From Aphidius gifuensis (taxonomy: Eukaryota > Arthropoda > Insecta > Hymenoptera > Braconidae): a DNA stretch of 64,000 bases. The stretch lies in NCBI RefSeq assembly GCF_014905175.1, contig NC_057788.1, positions 22,228,154-22,292,153 of the forward strand, given 5' to 3'. The position numbers and the translations under genes were made by a program. Below, piece after piece: positions 46,701 to 58,955 of this stretch. The notes under the pieces are model-generated. The model searched no databases, had not been told where the DNA came from, and saw nothing but the letters and a program-made list of their open reading frames with translations. Each line of letters starts with the position of its first letter. The stretch's first letter is position 1.

Positions 46701-49700
46701 AAAAAAAAAAAATATTATCATTATTATTATCATTTTATTTTTGTTTAAATTAAATTTTTATTATTGTTGTTTTTAATATTACTTGTAAACATCTTCACGT
46801 TCTTTTTTTTCTTCCATTCCCCATGATATTTCACCAATTTGTGTATTATTTTTTAAAAATAAATATGTATTTAATGCTTTTAACATTTCTGGACGATGTC
46901 CCCAATAACTTGAATAATTATATTTATATTCAAGTTCTTGTGCAAAATTTGCTGCTTTATGTCTTGTATTTTTAATAATTTCTTGTGCAATTATTATTTC
47001 TTTATTTTTTAATATTTTTTTTCTACCATTATTAAATACAATATCAGTTAAATTATAATAATTTGGTTCTGTTTCAGTAAGAAGTTCACCACTTTTTACT
47101 GATACTTCTTTGCCTTCCTAAAATGAAAAACAAAAATTAAATTAATCATAAATCAAACAATAAATTGAATAATAAAAATATTATTATTGTTTATTAAAAC
47201 TGACATCGTCAACATATGTTATTTGTCCAAATGTTTCCTCTTTATTAAGTGTTGCAATATAGTGGGTGTATGATGATTTTTTTGTTGTATTATTATTGTT
47301 GTTATCATCATTATTTGTTGATGGATAACGTGCAACATAAAATGTATCTGTTAATACAGCACCAGCTGGTAGTAAATCAGATTTACCCCAACGTCGCCAA
47401 CTTAAACGTGCTGAATTTTCAACATTTTCAAGTAAATCATAATTATTATATTTTTTTACTGATTGTAAAAATGTAACTGTACAATATTTTTCTCCTTTTA
47501 ATTGACTACCAGCAACATAAACACCATTATGACGTACTCGACAAACATACATTGGTTTTTGTATTTTAACTTGATTATTATCGCTCATTTCGTTATCTAA
47601 ATTTTTTAATTAAAAACAAAACAAAAATAAAATTATTTTTATCAGTTAAATTTAATAAATATTAATAAAAAAAATTTTATTATTATTATTTTTTTTCTTA
47701 AATAAATACTGTTATTATATATTATCAAAAAAATAATCATTTTTGTCATTACATTTTATCTTGAATTTAAAAATTTATTATTATTATTTTTTTTAATATA
47801 CAATGATGTTATTGTTTATTTGATAGTTAAAAATAATACTACTAGAATGTTTAAATTTTTATGAATCATAAAAAAAAGATGTAAATTAATTAGTTAATTT
47901 ATTTTTATTATTATTTAATCTTGAGGTTATTTAATTTTCTATAAAAAGCTAATTGATTTTTTATTTTTACTCTGTATATTTAATTATAGAATTTTATGTA
48001 TAATTTTAATTAAAATTATTTACCTTGATCTTTGATGATCTCGTAAAAACCTCCAATTACTGGAACTTTTGTTTTATCATAATGTCCAATTGGTAACCAA
48101 TTAAGTGTACTTGATGTTACAGTTTGTTTAAATTTACCCAAAATATGTACACTGTTGTCAGCAATTGTCATGCAAGTTGATGTTAATATAACAATTAATG
48201 ACAATAATTTACGATTTATTTTATTGACCCTCATTTTAATCTGCAATTAAACAATATTTATAATATTTTAATCATGTGAAAATATTTCCTGTAAAAGAAA
48301 AAACATTAGAAAAGTTTTTCATTTTTTAATTATCATAATCATTAAACAACCGTTATTTTCAAAGTAGAAAAAAAAAAAAAAGTAACTTATTTAAATTACT
48401 TAATAATAATAATTATTACTATTAAAAAAAATTCTTTTTTATTACCAAAAAAAAAAAATGAAATACAACTAATTAATCTAGAAATCTTTGTATATTATCT
48501 GATGGATTTTTTTTGTGAAAAAATAATGTTTTTCTTGACCAACGGAAACCGGAAACGGAAGACAAGTTTTGTTGATTTGTTACGATTTGCAAATTCACTT
48601 GCCAGTGGCAATCGTAATGGTCACGGTATTGCACCCATGTCTGGTTATTCATTGTAACGGTGCTATGTTCCGTGGCACCGTTTACAACCGCAACAAACTA
48701 TTTCTAACATCAATAATAATATATTCATGTTCATGTCTATATGCATATGCATAGCATCACTGACCAAACCATTGATAAACAAAAAAAAATAAATAAAATA
48801 GAAGCAAATCCTTGACCGAATATTTTGTATGTAGGTGTTGCCTAGAACAATCCTTGATTGATCATTATAAATTGCACTGATGACCCATGTGCAAATGCAA
48901 TTTAATCAATGCTTAATTAAAAAAAATATTAATTAAATTTTCATCTCAAAGCAATTAAAAATTATTAATATATTTTTTTGACATCTATGTTTTATTAAAA
49001 AAATATTCATTTCTGTTTATGATATGTTTGATTGATATTCTATTAATTTAAAGCCTTGAATAAGGGATTAAATTTTATTTTACAAGTAACAGGATATATT
49101 TGATGAAGAAAAAAAAATATATATATTATGTAATATTTACTAAAGTATTGAATGAATAGATTAGAAAATAAAAAAAAAAAGGTAGATGAGGTTGTAAGAA
49201 GCAAAGCCATTCGCCAAAAGGAATATCGATTTTCATTGGGGACCCAAGCTGACTAGTAGAAAATAAAACGTCCAACGTTGCCATGATAACCCAACACAGT
49301 ATGATAATCTATCTCTCTCAGTTTCAATGTCATTTTGTACCCTCTATCTTACTCATTACAATCTTGATTAATATCTTATTGCCCAGTATGTCGTATACTG
49401 ACTGACGTATATTAAAATAACAAACTATCAAACAAACTGTTGATCAAATCTCAATATTATATTCAAAGATATATTGATGCTTAATTTAATATGAAATAAG
49501 ATATTAAAGTTATATATTATTGTTATGAGATTTATTCATAAATTTAAATACAATTTCCTATTTCATTTGAATTTTAATTATCAATTCGAAATCAATTTCG
49601 AATTATCCATTCGTACATCTATTGTTTCCAATCGAAAAACAATTAATCCCCATGGGTGTTAGTAATATTTCGATTTAAAATTTATTTCTCAAACTGGTAT

Positions 49701-52700
49701 ACATGTTTAATATTATATTTTTTAAACTTTTTTATTTAAAAATATTTATTCATTTTGCTTATTTTAAATGACCTTCATGTTATTTCATCATGAATACAAA
49801 AAATTCTCTGTGAATATACAAAACTACTTGACTCAACTTGATTTGTATGTTGAAAAAAAAAAAAATTTGTGAAATTTTTAAGTATCACTATTTGAATGGT
49901 CGAGTTGGCATAAAAAAAATAAATATACTTTTGTATATATGAAAAAAAAAATTATGAATTTTTTAAGTATTTGAATATGGTCAAGCTGGCATAAAAAAAA
50001 AAAAAAACAAAATATACTTTTGTAAATATGATAATAAATGAAAAAGGTTAAACAAAATAAATAAATGTAAAAATAAAAAATAATTAAATTATATATTTAA
50101 ATTAAAAATCAAAAAACAATTTGATATTTATATTTAAAAAATAAATTAACATATATAAAATTAAAACGTTAAAGAAAAATATATTGTTAAAATTAAAATT
50201 CCAAGTTTATTAATTATTTGACCTATGTTTAATAATTGACATTGACTATTATAAATTTAATGAGCACTAGTCATGCTGGGTCACACACATAAACATTTTT
50301 CTTTTAATTTTATATTAACACACTACTTGTCTCCCCTTGATGCTGATGTTGATGACGATCACGATGATGACAGCAGGGAAACGAGTGGCCTGGTCGATTT
50401 AACAATTTTATGTAGGCGAATATTACAACATGCAATTTTTCATAATACATTTATATATTTGCCCCTTGTTATTATACCTAGGATACTTAATTTTTTTTTT
50501 TTTATTTCTGTGTCAGTTCTATCAAGCACTATATCTCATCAAAAAAATATATATGATAAATCTAGTTGAGTTTTTTTTTAAATTGAATTTATTTTTTTAG
50601 GTAGGTCATGAATTTAATTTTTCTGATTTAAAAATGTCATTTATTTATTTGACCATTGTGTGCATGCATACTTTTTTTTTTCTTTTTTTTCGAATTCATT
50701 TCCTATGTAATTTTTTCTAGAGATTGTATTTTATCGATTTTCGTGAGGTCAATTGCGTGTTAGTTCACGAGGATGAGGTACTTCCTCTCAATCAATTTAT
50801 TTATTTTTTTTTTGTTCCACTTGTTTTTATTTTTTTCTCGATAAATAAATGTAAGGTTTTCAAGTAATTTACTGATTTCTCTTGGTAAACTAGTTACTAT
50901 CTATTTTTATAAATATTTATAGTAGATAATTATTCAAGTATTCAATAGTCTAGTTGATGGCAATTAATAAATTCCAGATAGTATGTAAAAGTGTTATTTT
51001 AAAATTGAAAAAAAAACAATTTTCTAGCTAGTTTTGTTGATGATAATAATTGAAGAAAAGTGAGGGTAATGGTTGGAAATGAAAAGCAAAGGTTGGTATA
51101 TTATTTGTATCGATCCTTCCGGCAAAAGTACATAGCCCCAAGTTAAGGGGAATCAAACACACGGCCTCCGCACGCGCCCAACTCAAGGTCAGGCCCTGAC
51201 AATCAAAAATCCAAACATCAATAAAAGCCAAAAAAAAAATTTATATAAATTATATCAATTGGTTCATCAACAATTTTAAAATTCAAATTTAAAAATTAGC
51301 CAAAATTTAAATTTGTTTTTATTTTGAGCAAATTGCAGTAAACATTTGACGTAATTTTGAGGTGTCAACTGGTTGCGCAACTTGACACATTTTTTTTTCT
51401 TTTAAATTATTTATTTTTTAAAAAATGATTTCTTCTTGACATGTTAGCCTTGATATTATCATTTCCTCATGCCATTTTAATCAGATATAAATTACAGTGG
51501 GAATTTAATTTAAATTTTATATATATTATCTCGTTAAATTGTTTTATTTTTATAAATTAATTTTTCCTGAGGGAAAAAAATATATAATCAAGGCAATACG
51601 TTGTTGTAAATATTGTAAACAAGTTAAATTATTATACTTGATTGTTTTCATAATGATGAAAATTAAATTTAACAGTTAAAATATTATTTTTATTTTAAAA
51701 ATCACAATATTTTTGTTGTATTTTGACTATTATTTTTATAATAGTCAAAATAAATTCATATAAATTATTTGGAAAATTACAAGATGATATATATTTAGTG
51801 AATGATTTATATTTGTTATTCATGACTCATCTTATTTTTTAAATTACAAAAGACATCAACAGATTTGTTTTTTTTTTCTTTTTCTTTTCTTCCTGTTTGT
51901 TTTTTTTCATTTTATTTTTCATTATCATCATCATCAACAGCAGCATCATCATCACATAGCTTAATCTTATTTTCTACAAATTTTTTTAAAATTTTTAATT
52001 TCATTCAATTGACTTAGTCATTCGTCTGAAAATTCTTCAAAAGGCTCCAAGAATCTTTATTCATTAACTCTGCGTCACAATAATAAATACGAATGACAAA
52101 AAAAAAATAAATGACTAATAATAAAATAAAAATAATTTAGAAAGAATAACAAAATAATGGCCAAAATATCAAGTCAATTTTGTTGATTGAAATTTCAAGG
52201 TTTCAAAATGAAATAGCTTAAATACTCACAATTTTATAATTTTTCAATTATCCTCTTCAATAATCCATGAAATTAATAAAATTAATCAACAAAACATAAT
52301 AAATAATAACAAAATTATTATCACTTGTATTAAATTAACATCAAATTAATTTTCATGTAAAACAAAATATTAACAACTTAATCATAACATAATATATAAA
52401 ATAGAAAAGAAAAAAAAAAATAAGAAAAATATGTAAATTTTAAAAACTTGACACAAATTATTATTTATTTGATATTTTTAATTTATATAAAGTATATATT
52501 ATTAAATAACTATTTATTGATATGTTTTAATAGTAATAAAATAAAGAGCACGATTAACATTCACTGAATGCCGAAAGCCGACTGACGCGTTTGATATTTT
52601 GTAACGAATGTGGTGGTGCGCCAGAGATTCAACTTATGAAAGCCACACAATTTTCAACTAAGAGTAGTTTATTTTTTTTTTTTTTTTCAACCGTTATTAT

Positions 52701-55700
52701 ATTATATTTTTTTTTTCTTTTTGAAAAATAAAAACTTGTATATTATATTCCCCTCTCTTATCTACCTTTTACTTTAATATATAATATATATTTTAGTTTC
52801 TTCAACCGGCACGAGTTCTCCGACCCTTTTGATTATCCTCCAAGTATTTAAATTTTTTTTTGCTCCAAAAATGAAAAATTTCATTCAAACAAAAAAACAA
52901 GTAATTGTCAATTTATAAATATTTATTTAATTTAAATAAAATAATGTCAATGTTTTTACAATGAAGCCCCAAGTGTTATAGATATATAATTTTTGTTGAT
53001 TTTATTATTGCGAAAAATATAGAGACTGCGCAAAAAAAAAAAAAAAATATAATAAAAATTCACCCTCTCTTGTGTTACAACATACAGACATGTTGAGGGT
53101 TGTTGGTTTGTATGTGTGTTATCGACCCCTTCTAGGTCGCACCACTGAATGACACATCCTCCAATGCGAATTTTCAAATAATGTTACGTCAGAGAAATAT
53201 ATATATGTTGATGAAAATCATGTAAGTTTAAGCTTGTGTTATTGATGCCTTGACGACCAACAACTCCAACAGATAGTCTACATAGAAATTTTTATTATTT
53301 TTTTCTTCATGTATTATTGAAGTATTTAGACCAAGAAATTTTATTTCACTGCAGGGTTGGAACTTGGAAAGGTCTATTTATTTTTTTATTTCTTCTCTCC
53401 CTACTTATTTTACCACCCTTATTTTGGTTCCTTTTTCAGGTCGACCTGATTTTTTCCTATGTGCTTTTGCTACTACTTCTTCTTCTTTTTCTTTTGCTAC
53501 TTGTTTTTTTTATTTTTTTTTTTTTTTTTGGGGAGAATAGGAAAAATCTTCCCTTTTTTTTTCGTGAATTGTGAGTTGTACCCTCCCAGGTACCCACCTG
53601 GGAGACTTTAAGGGGGAGGGACAGATGTTTTTTTTTTCTTTTTTGTAATTTTACCATTGTTGATGGATTTAATTCTTTTTTTTATTTTTCAATTTTATTT
53701 GTACAGTTTTGTTGAATTTAAACGTATTTGTTTGTCTCAATAAATTAATGAAAATTCGAATTTTTATAAAAGAGCAATAAAAAATAATACTTGTCATCAA
53801 TTGCCATGTAGATCGATATAGCAAATAGTTTAAAATAGATTTCTATTCATAGAAAAAATATATAATAATCTTGCTATTGTTGACGAGATTATAATATATA
53901 AAAAAAACCATTAATTACAGTAAAAAAAAAATGTATTTTTTCTGTACTGAAAGTTGACATTTAAAAGAAAAAAAAGTTGGCAACAAAAACTAGATTAATT
54001 TATGAAATGTCATTAACTGTATTTTGTTTATTTTTTTGAATTTTAAAAAGCTTCTTTTTTTGATTTATTTAATTGACTAATTTTGCTTATTTTTGTTGAA
54101 GGTCTTGAAGCATTGGAAAAAGCATTATATTGTTGGGAAGATGCATTAACAGCATTCAGTTGTGCACTTGGTACCAATGCACTTGCATTACCATCAAAAG
54201 CCGATGCTGCATTTACTCGTGATGTACAAGAACTTCTCGACCTTGGTTATCAAATTCAAAGTACTGCAGAGTTACTATTTATTGATCAGGTAAAATAATA
54301 AATTTAAATTCATTAACTATTTATAAATTCAACTAAATTTATTACAACTTTATCCAATAATTTTCATTAATAAATAAATTTATAAGTATATTAAAAGTTT
54401 ATACAATTTATAATGGCTTTTAAAACTTATCAAAAATTCAATTAAACAAAATTAATTGTTAAATATTATTTATACAAATAATTTTAATAATATTATCAGC
54501 AATTTTATTGTTAAATTTTGTTTTTATTTTATTTACAAATACATTAGAGTAATATAATATTTTATTGAACATTTAAATTGAAAATGTCACGTACAAAAAA
54601 CGTGTGTTTAATTTTATGATTTATTTACATAAATTTATTGTTATTTGTATTTCACAGCACTCGGTATTATTTTGCAATGACAGCGATGGAAGTGAAGCAA
54701 GTTATAAGAGAGCTTCAACAGCAAGATCTGGCAAAGAAAAGGATAAAGCTGACGCAGCTTCGTCACCTGAGTCTTTTGCTTCAGCAAAGGATGGAGTAAT
54801 AAAAATTTTTTTATTTTATTTTAAAACATTTTTTTTAAACACGACGCATTCATATGCTAATTATATATATTTTTTATTTATATTTTTAAACAGGTCGCAG
54901 ACCTCAAGGAGTTTGAAGAATTCTCAGAATTTTTTCCACACTTTGAAAAACAAAAATTATATCATACTGCATTGCAATTACATGAAGATCAAGGTATTGA
55001 ATGTAGAAAATTACACAGTGAAATGGTTAGATGTGGTTCAGATGTTGAATATTTAGCTAAGGTACATTGTTTGAGACAAGCATATTCAAGATTATTTAGT
55101 TTACCTGGTACTGCTAATTGGATATCTGATATTGGTCGTCAAGTTATAAGTGATCTTATTATATTTGCTGATCGTGTATGTATTTTAATTATTCATCAAT
55201 CAATATATTCATTAAATTAATATATTATATTTTTTATGCTCAACAGGATCCAAAAGATTTTATTACTGCTTATGATAAAATGTTAATATTTCTTGCTGAT
55301 ACTAATAATCAAAAAGTCATGCAAGAAGAACTTGGTGGTCGTGGTGTTAAATGTATGAATTTTTATGATGTTCTTATTGATTTTATGCTTCTTGATGCAT
55401 TTGATGAAGTTGAAAGACCACCAACATCAATCAAAGCTATTCTACAAAATCGTTGGATATCTGCCAGTTTTCGTGAAACTGTAATAATAAAAATCAATAC
55501 TTTTTTTTATCTTAATAATTAGCTTATATTATCAAGATGATTGTTAATTATATTTTCATATTTTTTAGGCAATTGGAACAGCTGTTTGGTCAGTATTAAT
55601 GGGAAAACGTCAAATGTTAAAATATAATAATGGATTTTTATCACATTTTTATTCAATATCTGAACAAATATCACCAGTACTTGTATGGGGTTTTCTTGGT

Positions 55701-55886
55701 CCAGATGGAAATTTAAAAACAACTTGTACATATTTTAGAGATCAAATTATTGAATTTTTAATTGATATATTTAATTTTTTTAAAGTTAGATATACTAATG
55801 TTGATAATCTTGCTGAAGATATACTAAATGAAATGAGAATTAGAGTTGAAAATATTAATCAACGTCTTTCACTAGAAGGTTGTTAG
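43786..55886 (+). CDS. Miga: Mitoguardin, outer mitochondrial membrane protein
   Basis: Eight exons (43786-43881, 43993-44143, 44218-44361, 54102-54289, 54658-54795, 54894-55175, 55247-55480, 55569-55886), all in phase, encode 516 aa. Near the N-terminus one hydrophobic segment (IVIICLASGTLLLSGLAQYL) followed by basic KRKRRPP forms the outer-membrane anchor. A Ser-rich linker precedes the conserved domain (LEALEKALYCWEDAL to QRLSLEGC), which binds lipid. Mitoguardin promotes mitochondrial fusion and tethers ER to mitochondria through VAP; a Ser/Thr-rich FFAT-like segment may lie in the SDGSE to FASAKD linker. Intron 3 is 9.7 kb, exceptional for this window, and holds an antisense gene (46164-48234). 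Confidence 0.93.
44362..46163. other. Mitoguardin intron 3, left part
   Basis: 1.8 kb of strongly AT-rich sequence with many poly-T runs (for example 44774-44788, 45350-45410, 46128-46146). Apart from the 3' UTR of the nested antisense gene on the right side, no feature was recognised. Confidence 0.55.
46164..48234 (-). CDS. uzip: Unzipped-like GPI-anchored protein, nested in mitoguardin intron
   Basis: Four minus-strand exons (48234-48024, 47596-47205, 47117-46783, 46689-46164), in phase, give 487 aa. Residues ~10-28 are a signal peptide. A DM9-like module follows (PMYVCRVRHNGVYVAGSQLKG, LSWRRWGKSDLLPAGAV), then a beta-rich region with aerolysin/natterin-type strands (VNLTLKANYTDYEIPYTGQL, REISGIRREETL). 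A Thr/Pro/Ser-rich stalk and a hydrophobic tail form a GPI signal. Length and layout match Drosophila Protein unzipped, a neural and glial adhesion protein; this assignment is from memory of the family, and a natterin-like label is the alternative. The ATG at 48234 follows a TTTAATTGCAG acceptor, so a 5'-UTR exon lies upstream. Confidence 0.75.
51111..51200 (-). other. GC-rich island with tRNA-like B box
   Basis: The minus strand reads TGTTTGATTCC, 9 of 11 to the pol III B box, preceded about 20 nt upstream by GAGTTGG, like a D-arm. The spacing is too short for a tRNA and no cloverleaf closes, so at most this is a decayed tRNA or the head of a SINE. It is the most GC-rich stretch in the intron. 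Confidence 0.25.
53583..53604. repeat. Perfect 9 bp stem palindrome
   Basis: CTCCCAGGT and ACCTGGGAG around a 4 nt ACCC loop, followed by a GGGGGAGGG run. A GC-rich hairpin in AT-rich intron sequence; function unknown. Confidence 0.5.
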
Positions 55887-56414
55887 TATAATTATTTATT
55901 ATATAAAGTAGAAAACGTAATTAAAATAACACACAAAAAGGGAATTTTTTATAAACTAATTCTTGATAAATTAAATCACAAAATTTTGATATATCATGCA
56001 CTTGTCTTTTGTACAATTAATCTTTGTGTTTTTTATTTTTTAAACACAATTTTTTTTTTTATTCAACTGGATTATTTATTAATTGATTAAGTATTTATTA
56101 TTATTTTTTTTCTCATTTGACAGTGATAAGTTTATTTAATTATTGTCTTTGTATATATCCATGTACAGAATTAATAGTAAAAATAATTTCAATACAAACA
56201 ATTGAGTAATTTTTTTTTTAATTTTATGAAATTTATTTATAATTATTATTTGACAATTAACACTGTTAAATTATAGAATTTTTTAAACATAAATTCATGG
56301 CTTTTTTTATCAAATATTTAACATATTATTTGGAATTAATTTAAATATAATTAAGAACAATATAAAATATAAAAAAACAAATTAGATTTAATTATTGTTA
56401 GAAGAACAAATTAA
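55887..56414. other. Convergent 3' flanks of mitoguardin and CS-domain gene
   Basis: 528 bp of AT-rich sequence holding both 3' UTRs. Nothing else was seen. Confidence 0.6.
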
Positions 56415-57192
56415 TTAATCTTCGATGAGATTGAATCTCTCGTCGTCTGATGACTCACCATCTGAAGATGGAACATCAGGCATGATATTTAAATTATTTA
56501 TTCTTTTATACTCATTCCAATCAGTCCATTCTAAAATAAAAATAAAACAAGTTGATAATTATAACTAATTATTTGATGATTTTATTGGTTTTATTTATTT
56601 ATTTACCATGTTTGATAGTTGGTTTTTTTAATTTCCATTGTTCAATTTCAACCTTATCAAGATCCATTGATATTTGAGGAATTTTTTCTCTGTTCAATAC
56701 AAGTCTGCTCCATTTCAAGACTAAAAGCATAAAGAGTACAAGAGAATTTCAGTAACAAGTTTATAATTTATTTGATCAAGTTCAGCTTAAAATATTTTGT
56801 CAATTTGTAACTTACATCGATGAGCTTTTGGCAATTCAATTCGCAATTCTCTTCCAAGATTTTTGTGAAAAGTTTTTTCAGGTATAACAGCACCAAAGAG
56901 ATTCAAAATGAGATAATAATTTTTGTTGTTGTTGATTGTGCTGAAAGAAAGCAAAAATAATATTTATTTTATAATTTATATCATGAAAAATACATTAACT
57001 ATCAATGTACCGGTAATGAAAGAATATTATTATTGTTTTAATTTACCTGAATCGTAGCTGATTGTAGTCAACAGCCAAAAAATAATCATCAACATCAATC
57101 AGCATTACTCGCAAAACAACACGATCATCATTTTGATACCAAACAACATTTGGAGTGATAACATTTGAGTTTTTTAAGCTTGGCATATCCAT
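56415..57192 (-). CDS. CS-domain (p23/Sgt1-type) protein, 166 aa
   Basis: Four minus-strand exons (57192-57047, 56940-56816, 56720-56607, 56530-56415), all in phase. The N-terminal ~110 residues fit a CS fold: VVWYQNDDRVVLRVMLIDV opening, an LRFR strand, FGAVIPEKTFHKN and LKWSRLVLNREKIPQISMDL near the end. The tail EWTDWNEYKRI leads into an acidic end (SSDGESSDDERFNLIED), as in the p23 co-chaperone and the N-terminal part of HACD3. CS proteins usually bind Hsp90. The exact orthologue is not clear; the spacing differs from p23, and Tudor-family CS domains are also possible relatives. It shares a 288 bp divergent promoter with ARPC5. Confidence 0.75.
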
Positions 57193-57480
57193 ACTTGAAT
57201 AATTAATAAAACTAATTATAAATTTTATAATTTTTAGTCAACAATGGTCAACAACAATTATGAAAATTCATTAACGACAATTTCGTTTGATTTCGTTGTA
57301 AATCAACCAACAGCCTTAAGGCTGATTCAGTGTTGTTCAGTGTCCTAAAGGTTGGGTTTGTGTTTTTTTTTTTTTTCTCTGACTCAGTGTGTGAATAATC
57401 AAGTACTATCAAAACCGACACGTCAAATTGTTAAATAAAACAACAATTAATACTCAAGTTAAATTATTAAATAATTAAAA
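57193..57480. promoter_or_regulatory. Divergent promoter of CS-domain gene and ARPC5
   Basis: Only 288 bp separate the two ATGs. The segment contains a tandem-like CAGTGTTGTTCAGTGTCCTA patch near 57327-57347 and a T run. No TATA box is obvious. Confidence 0.5.
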
Positions 57481-58123
57481 ATGTCACGAATTGATGATAA
57501 AAAAGATATGGGTACGAGTTTTCGTAAATTTGACGTTGATGAATTTAGTGAAAATAATTTTAAAGAAGAAGATGGTGATGGTGGTCTTGTTGGTTCAACT
57601 GGTCCAGATGAAAATGAAATTCTAAATTTACTTAGCCAATATCCTTTACAAAATCAATATTTATTATAAATAAATTTCATTAATTTAAATGTTTATAAAA
57701 TTACTATTACTTTCCTTAACAAATAGATACAGGTAAAAATGCAGAGGCTTTAATATCAGCTCTAAAATCAGCACCACTTGAATGTAAAAATCAACAAGTC
57801 AAGGTAAATATTTATAAAAAAAAAAGCCATTAATTGTTTATAAATTATTTATATTAATTATTATTATTTATTATTATTATCAGGATTATGCAAGAAACGT
57901 AACTCAAAAAATACTTTTGAGTATTAAATCAAATCAAATTGATGAAGTATTGGCACAAATGGACAGAGATATGATTGATGTACTTATGAAATATATTTAT
58001 CGTGGTTTTGAAATACCAATCAAGGACAGTAGTTCACATTTATTAACATGGCATGAAAAAGTATATGGTATCAATGGAATTGGAAGTATTGTTCGAGTAT
58101 TAACTGACAGCAAACGAGCATAA
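57481..58123 (+). CDS. Arpc5: Arp2/3 complex subunit 5 (p16-ARC)
   Basis: Three exons (57481-57638, 57731-57803, 57884-58123) encode 156 aa (human ARPC5 151). Family landmarks are FRKFDVDEF near the start, then SQGKNAEAL, LMKYIYRGFE, LLTWHEK and the C-terminal GSIVRVLTDSKRA. The subunit helps hold the Arp2/3 actin-nucleating complex together. The first intron is not GT-AG: the frame only continues (CA|A then GGT) if an AT-AC intron is removed, see 57639-57730. Without it the ORF stops at 57669. The second intron is ordinary GT-AG. Confidence 0.94.
57639..57730 (+). other. U12-type AT-AC intron in ARPC5
   Basis: The donor ATATCCTTT begins at 57639, the branch-site consensus TTCCTTAAC is at 57712-57720, and the terminal AC is at 57729-57730, about 10 nt from the branch A. 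All three match minor-spliceosome consensus. Splicing here restores the conserved SQGKN junction and reading frame. Confidence 0.93.
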
Positions 58124-58955
58124 CTGCTCCAACATCATTCATCATGATCATCAATATAATAACAATAAAATTTATTAAAACTTATTATTTCCTGTTAAAA
58201 AAAAACATAACTATTACATTTTTCTAATTAAACTAAAAGAAAAGTATATATATATAGCTGAAAAACTAAAGATACAAGGAAAGCAATAAAGTGTTCAATT
58301 TTGTTTTTTTGTTAACATCATTATTTGTATTTTTTTCTTTTTTCTTTAATTTTTATTATAGATAAATATTTATATAATTAAAACAACGATTACATAGGAA
58401 ACAACGTGACAATGTTTTAAGCAAAAGTACAAATTAATTACCCTGAAAATTTAGCTTATGTTTGACTTTTTTTCTTTGAATTATTGTAAAAATTTGATGA
58501 AAAAATTTCTCCACTTTTTTTGTTATTTCTCTCGTCTTTGAGGAAGCCAGGTGACACATTAATTAACATTTTTTTTTTCTCTTGTTATTATTCAATTAAT
58601 TGTGATAAAAAAATGTTACGTATGTTTCATTTTATTAATATTATATTATGATTATTTTTTTTTTGTTTAGAATTTGGGCCACTATGGTTTATCTTCTTTT
58701 TTTTTTAAATTTACTTTAATCTTAGTTTTGTTTTTTAAACTTTTTTAGTATCCTAGATAACTAGGTTGGCTGTTAATTTGTAAATAAGGCAGTTATTTAT
58801 TCACACTTGCTTTTAACTGTAACCATAATCATATTTGTCTGTCGAATCAAAAACAATGCACTTATAAAAACTGCTTTTGCTCTGAAAAAAAATAATAAGT
58901 AATTAAAGTTTTTTATATTTAACAATAAATCGTTATGATTATTTATAAATTAAAC
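58124..58955. other. Convergent 3' flanks of ARPC5 and PDCD10
   Basis: 832 bp with T-rich and TTTTTC-rich runs. Likely 3' UTR of both genes; AATAAA occurs at 58165 and 58286 for ARPC5. No gene was seen. Confidence 0.55.

Larger units (their letters stand above)
48235..54101. other. Mitoguardin intron 3, right part
   Basis: 5.9 kb that must hold the unzipped-like gene's promoter and 5'-UTR exon(s). GC-richer islands stand out from the AT background: 48540-48700, 49190-49420, 50270-50430, 51111-51200, 52550-52640, 53060-53290 and 53560-53640. They are candidates for non-coding exons or enhancers. The small ORFs in this stretch are low-complexity and none is supported as a gene. Confidence 0.45.

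Noticed and set aside
50273..50569. Possible short gene in the mitoguardin intron
   Set aside because: The ORF is low-complexity with no signal or domain; only a GC-richer patch supports it, so it was noted as intron content.
53317..53574. Leu/Phe-rich membrane-like ORF
   Set aside because: It comes from T-rich and CTT-rich sequence and has no homology I can see.
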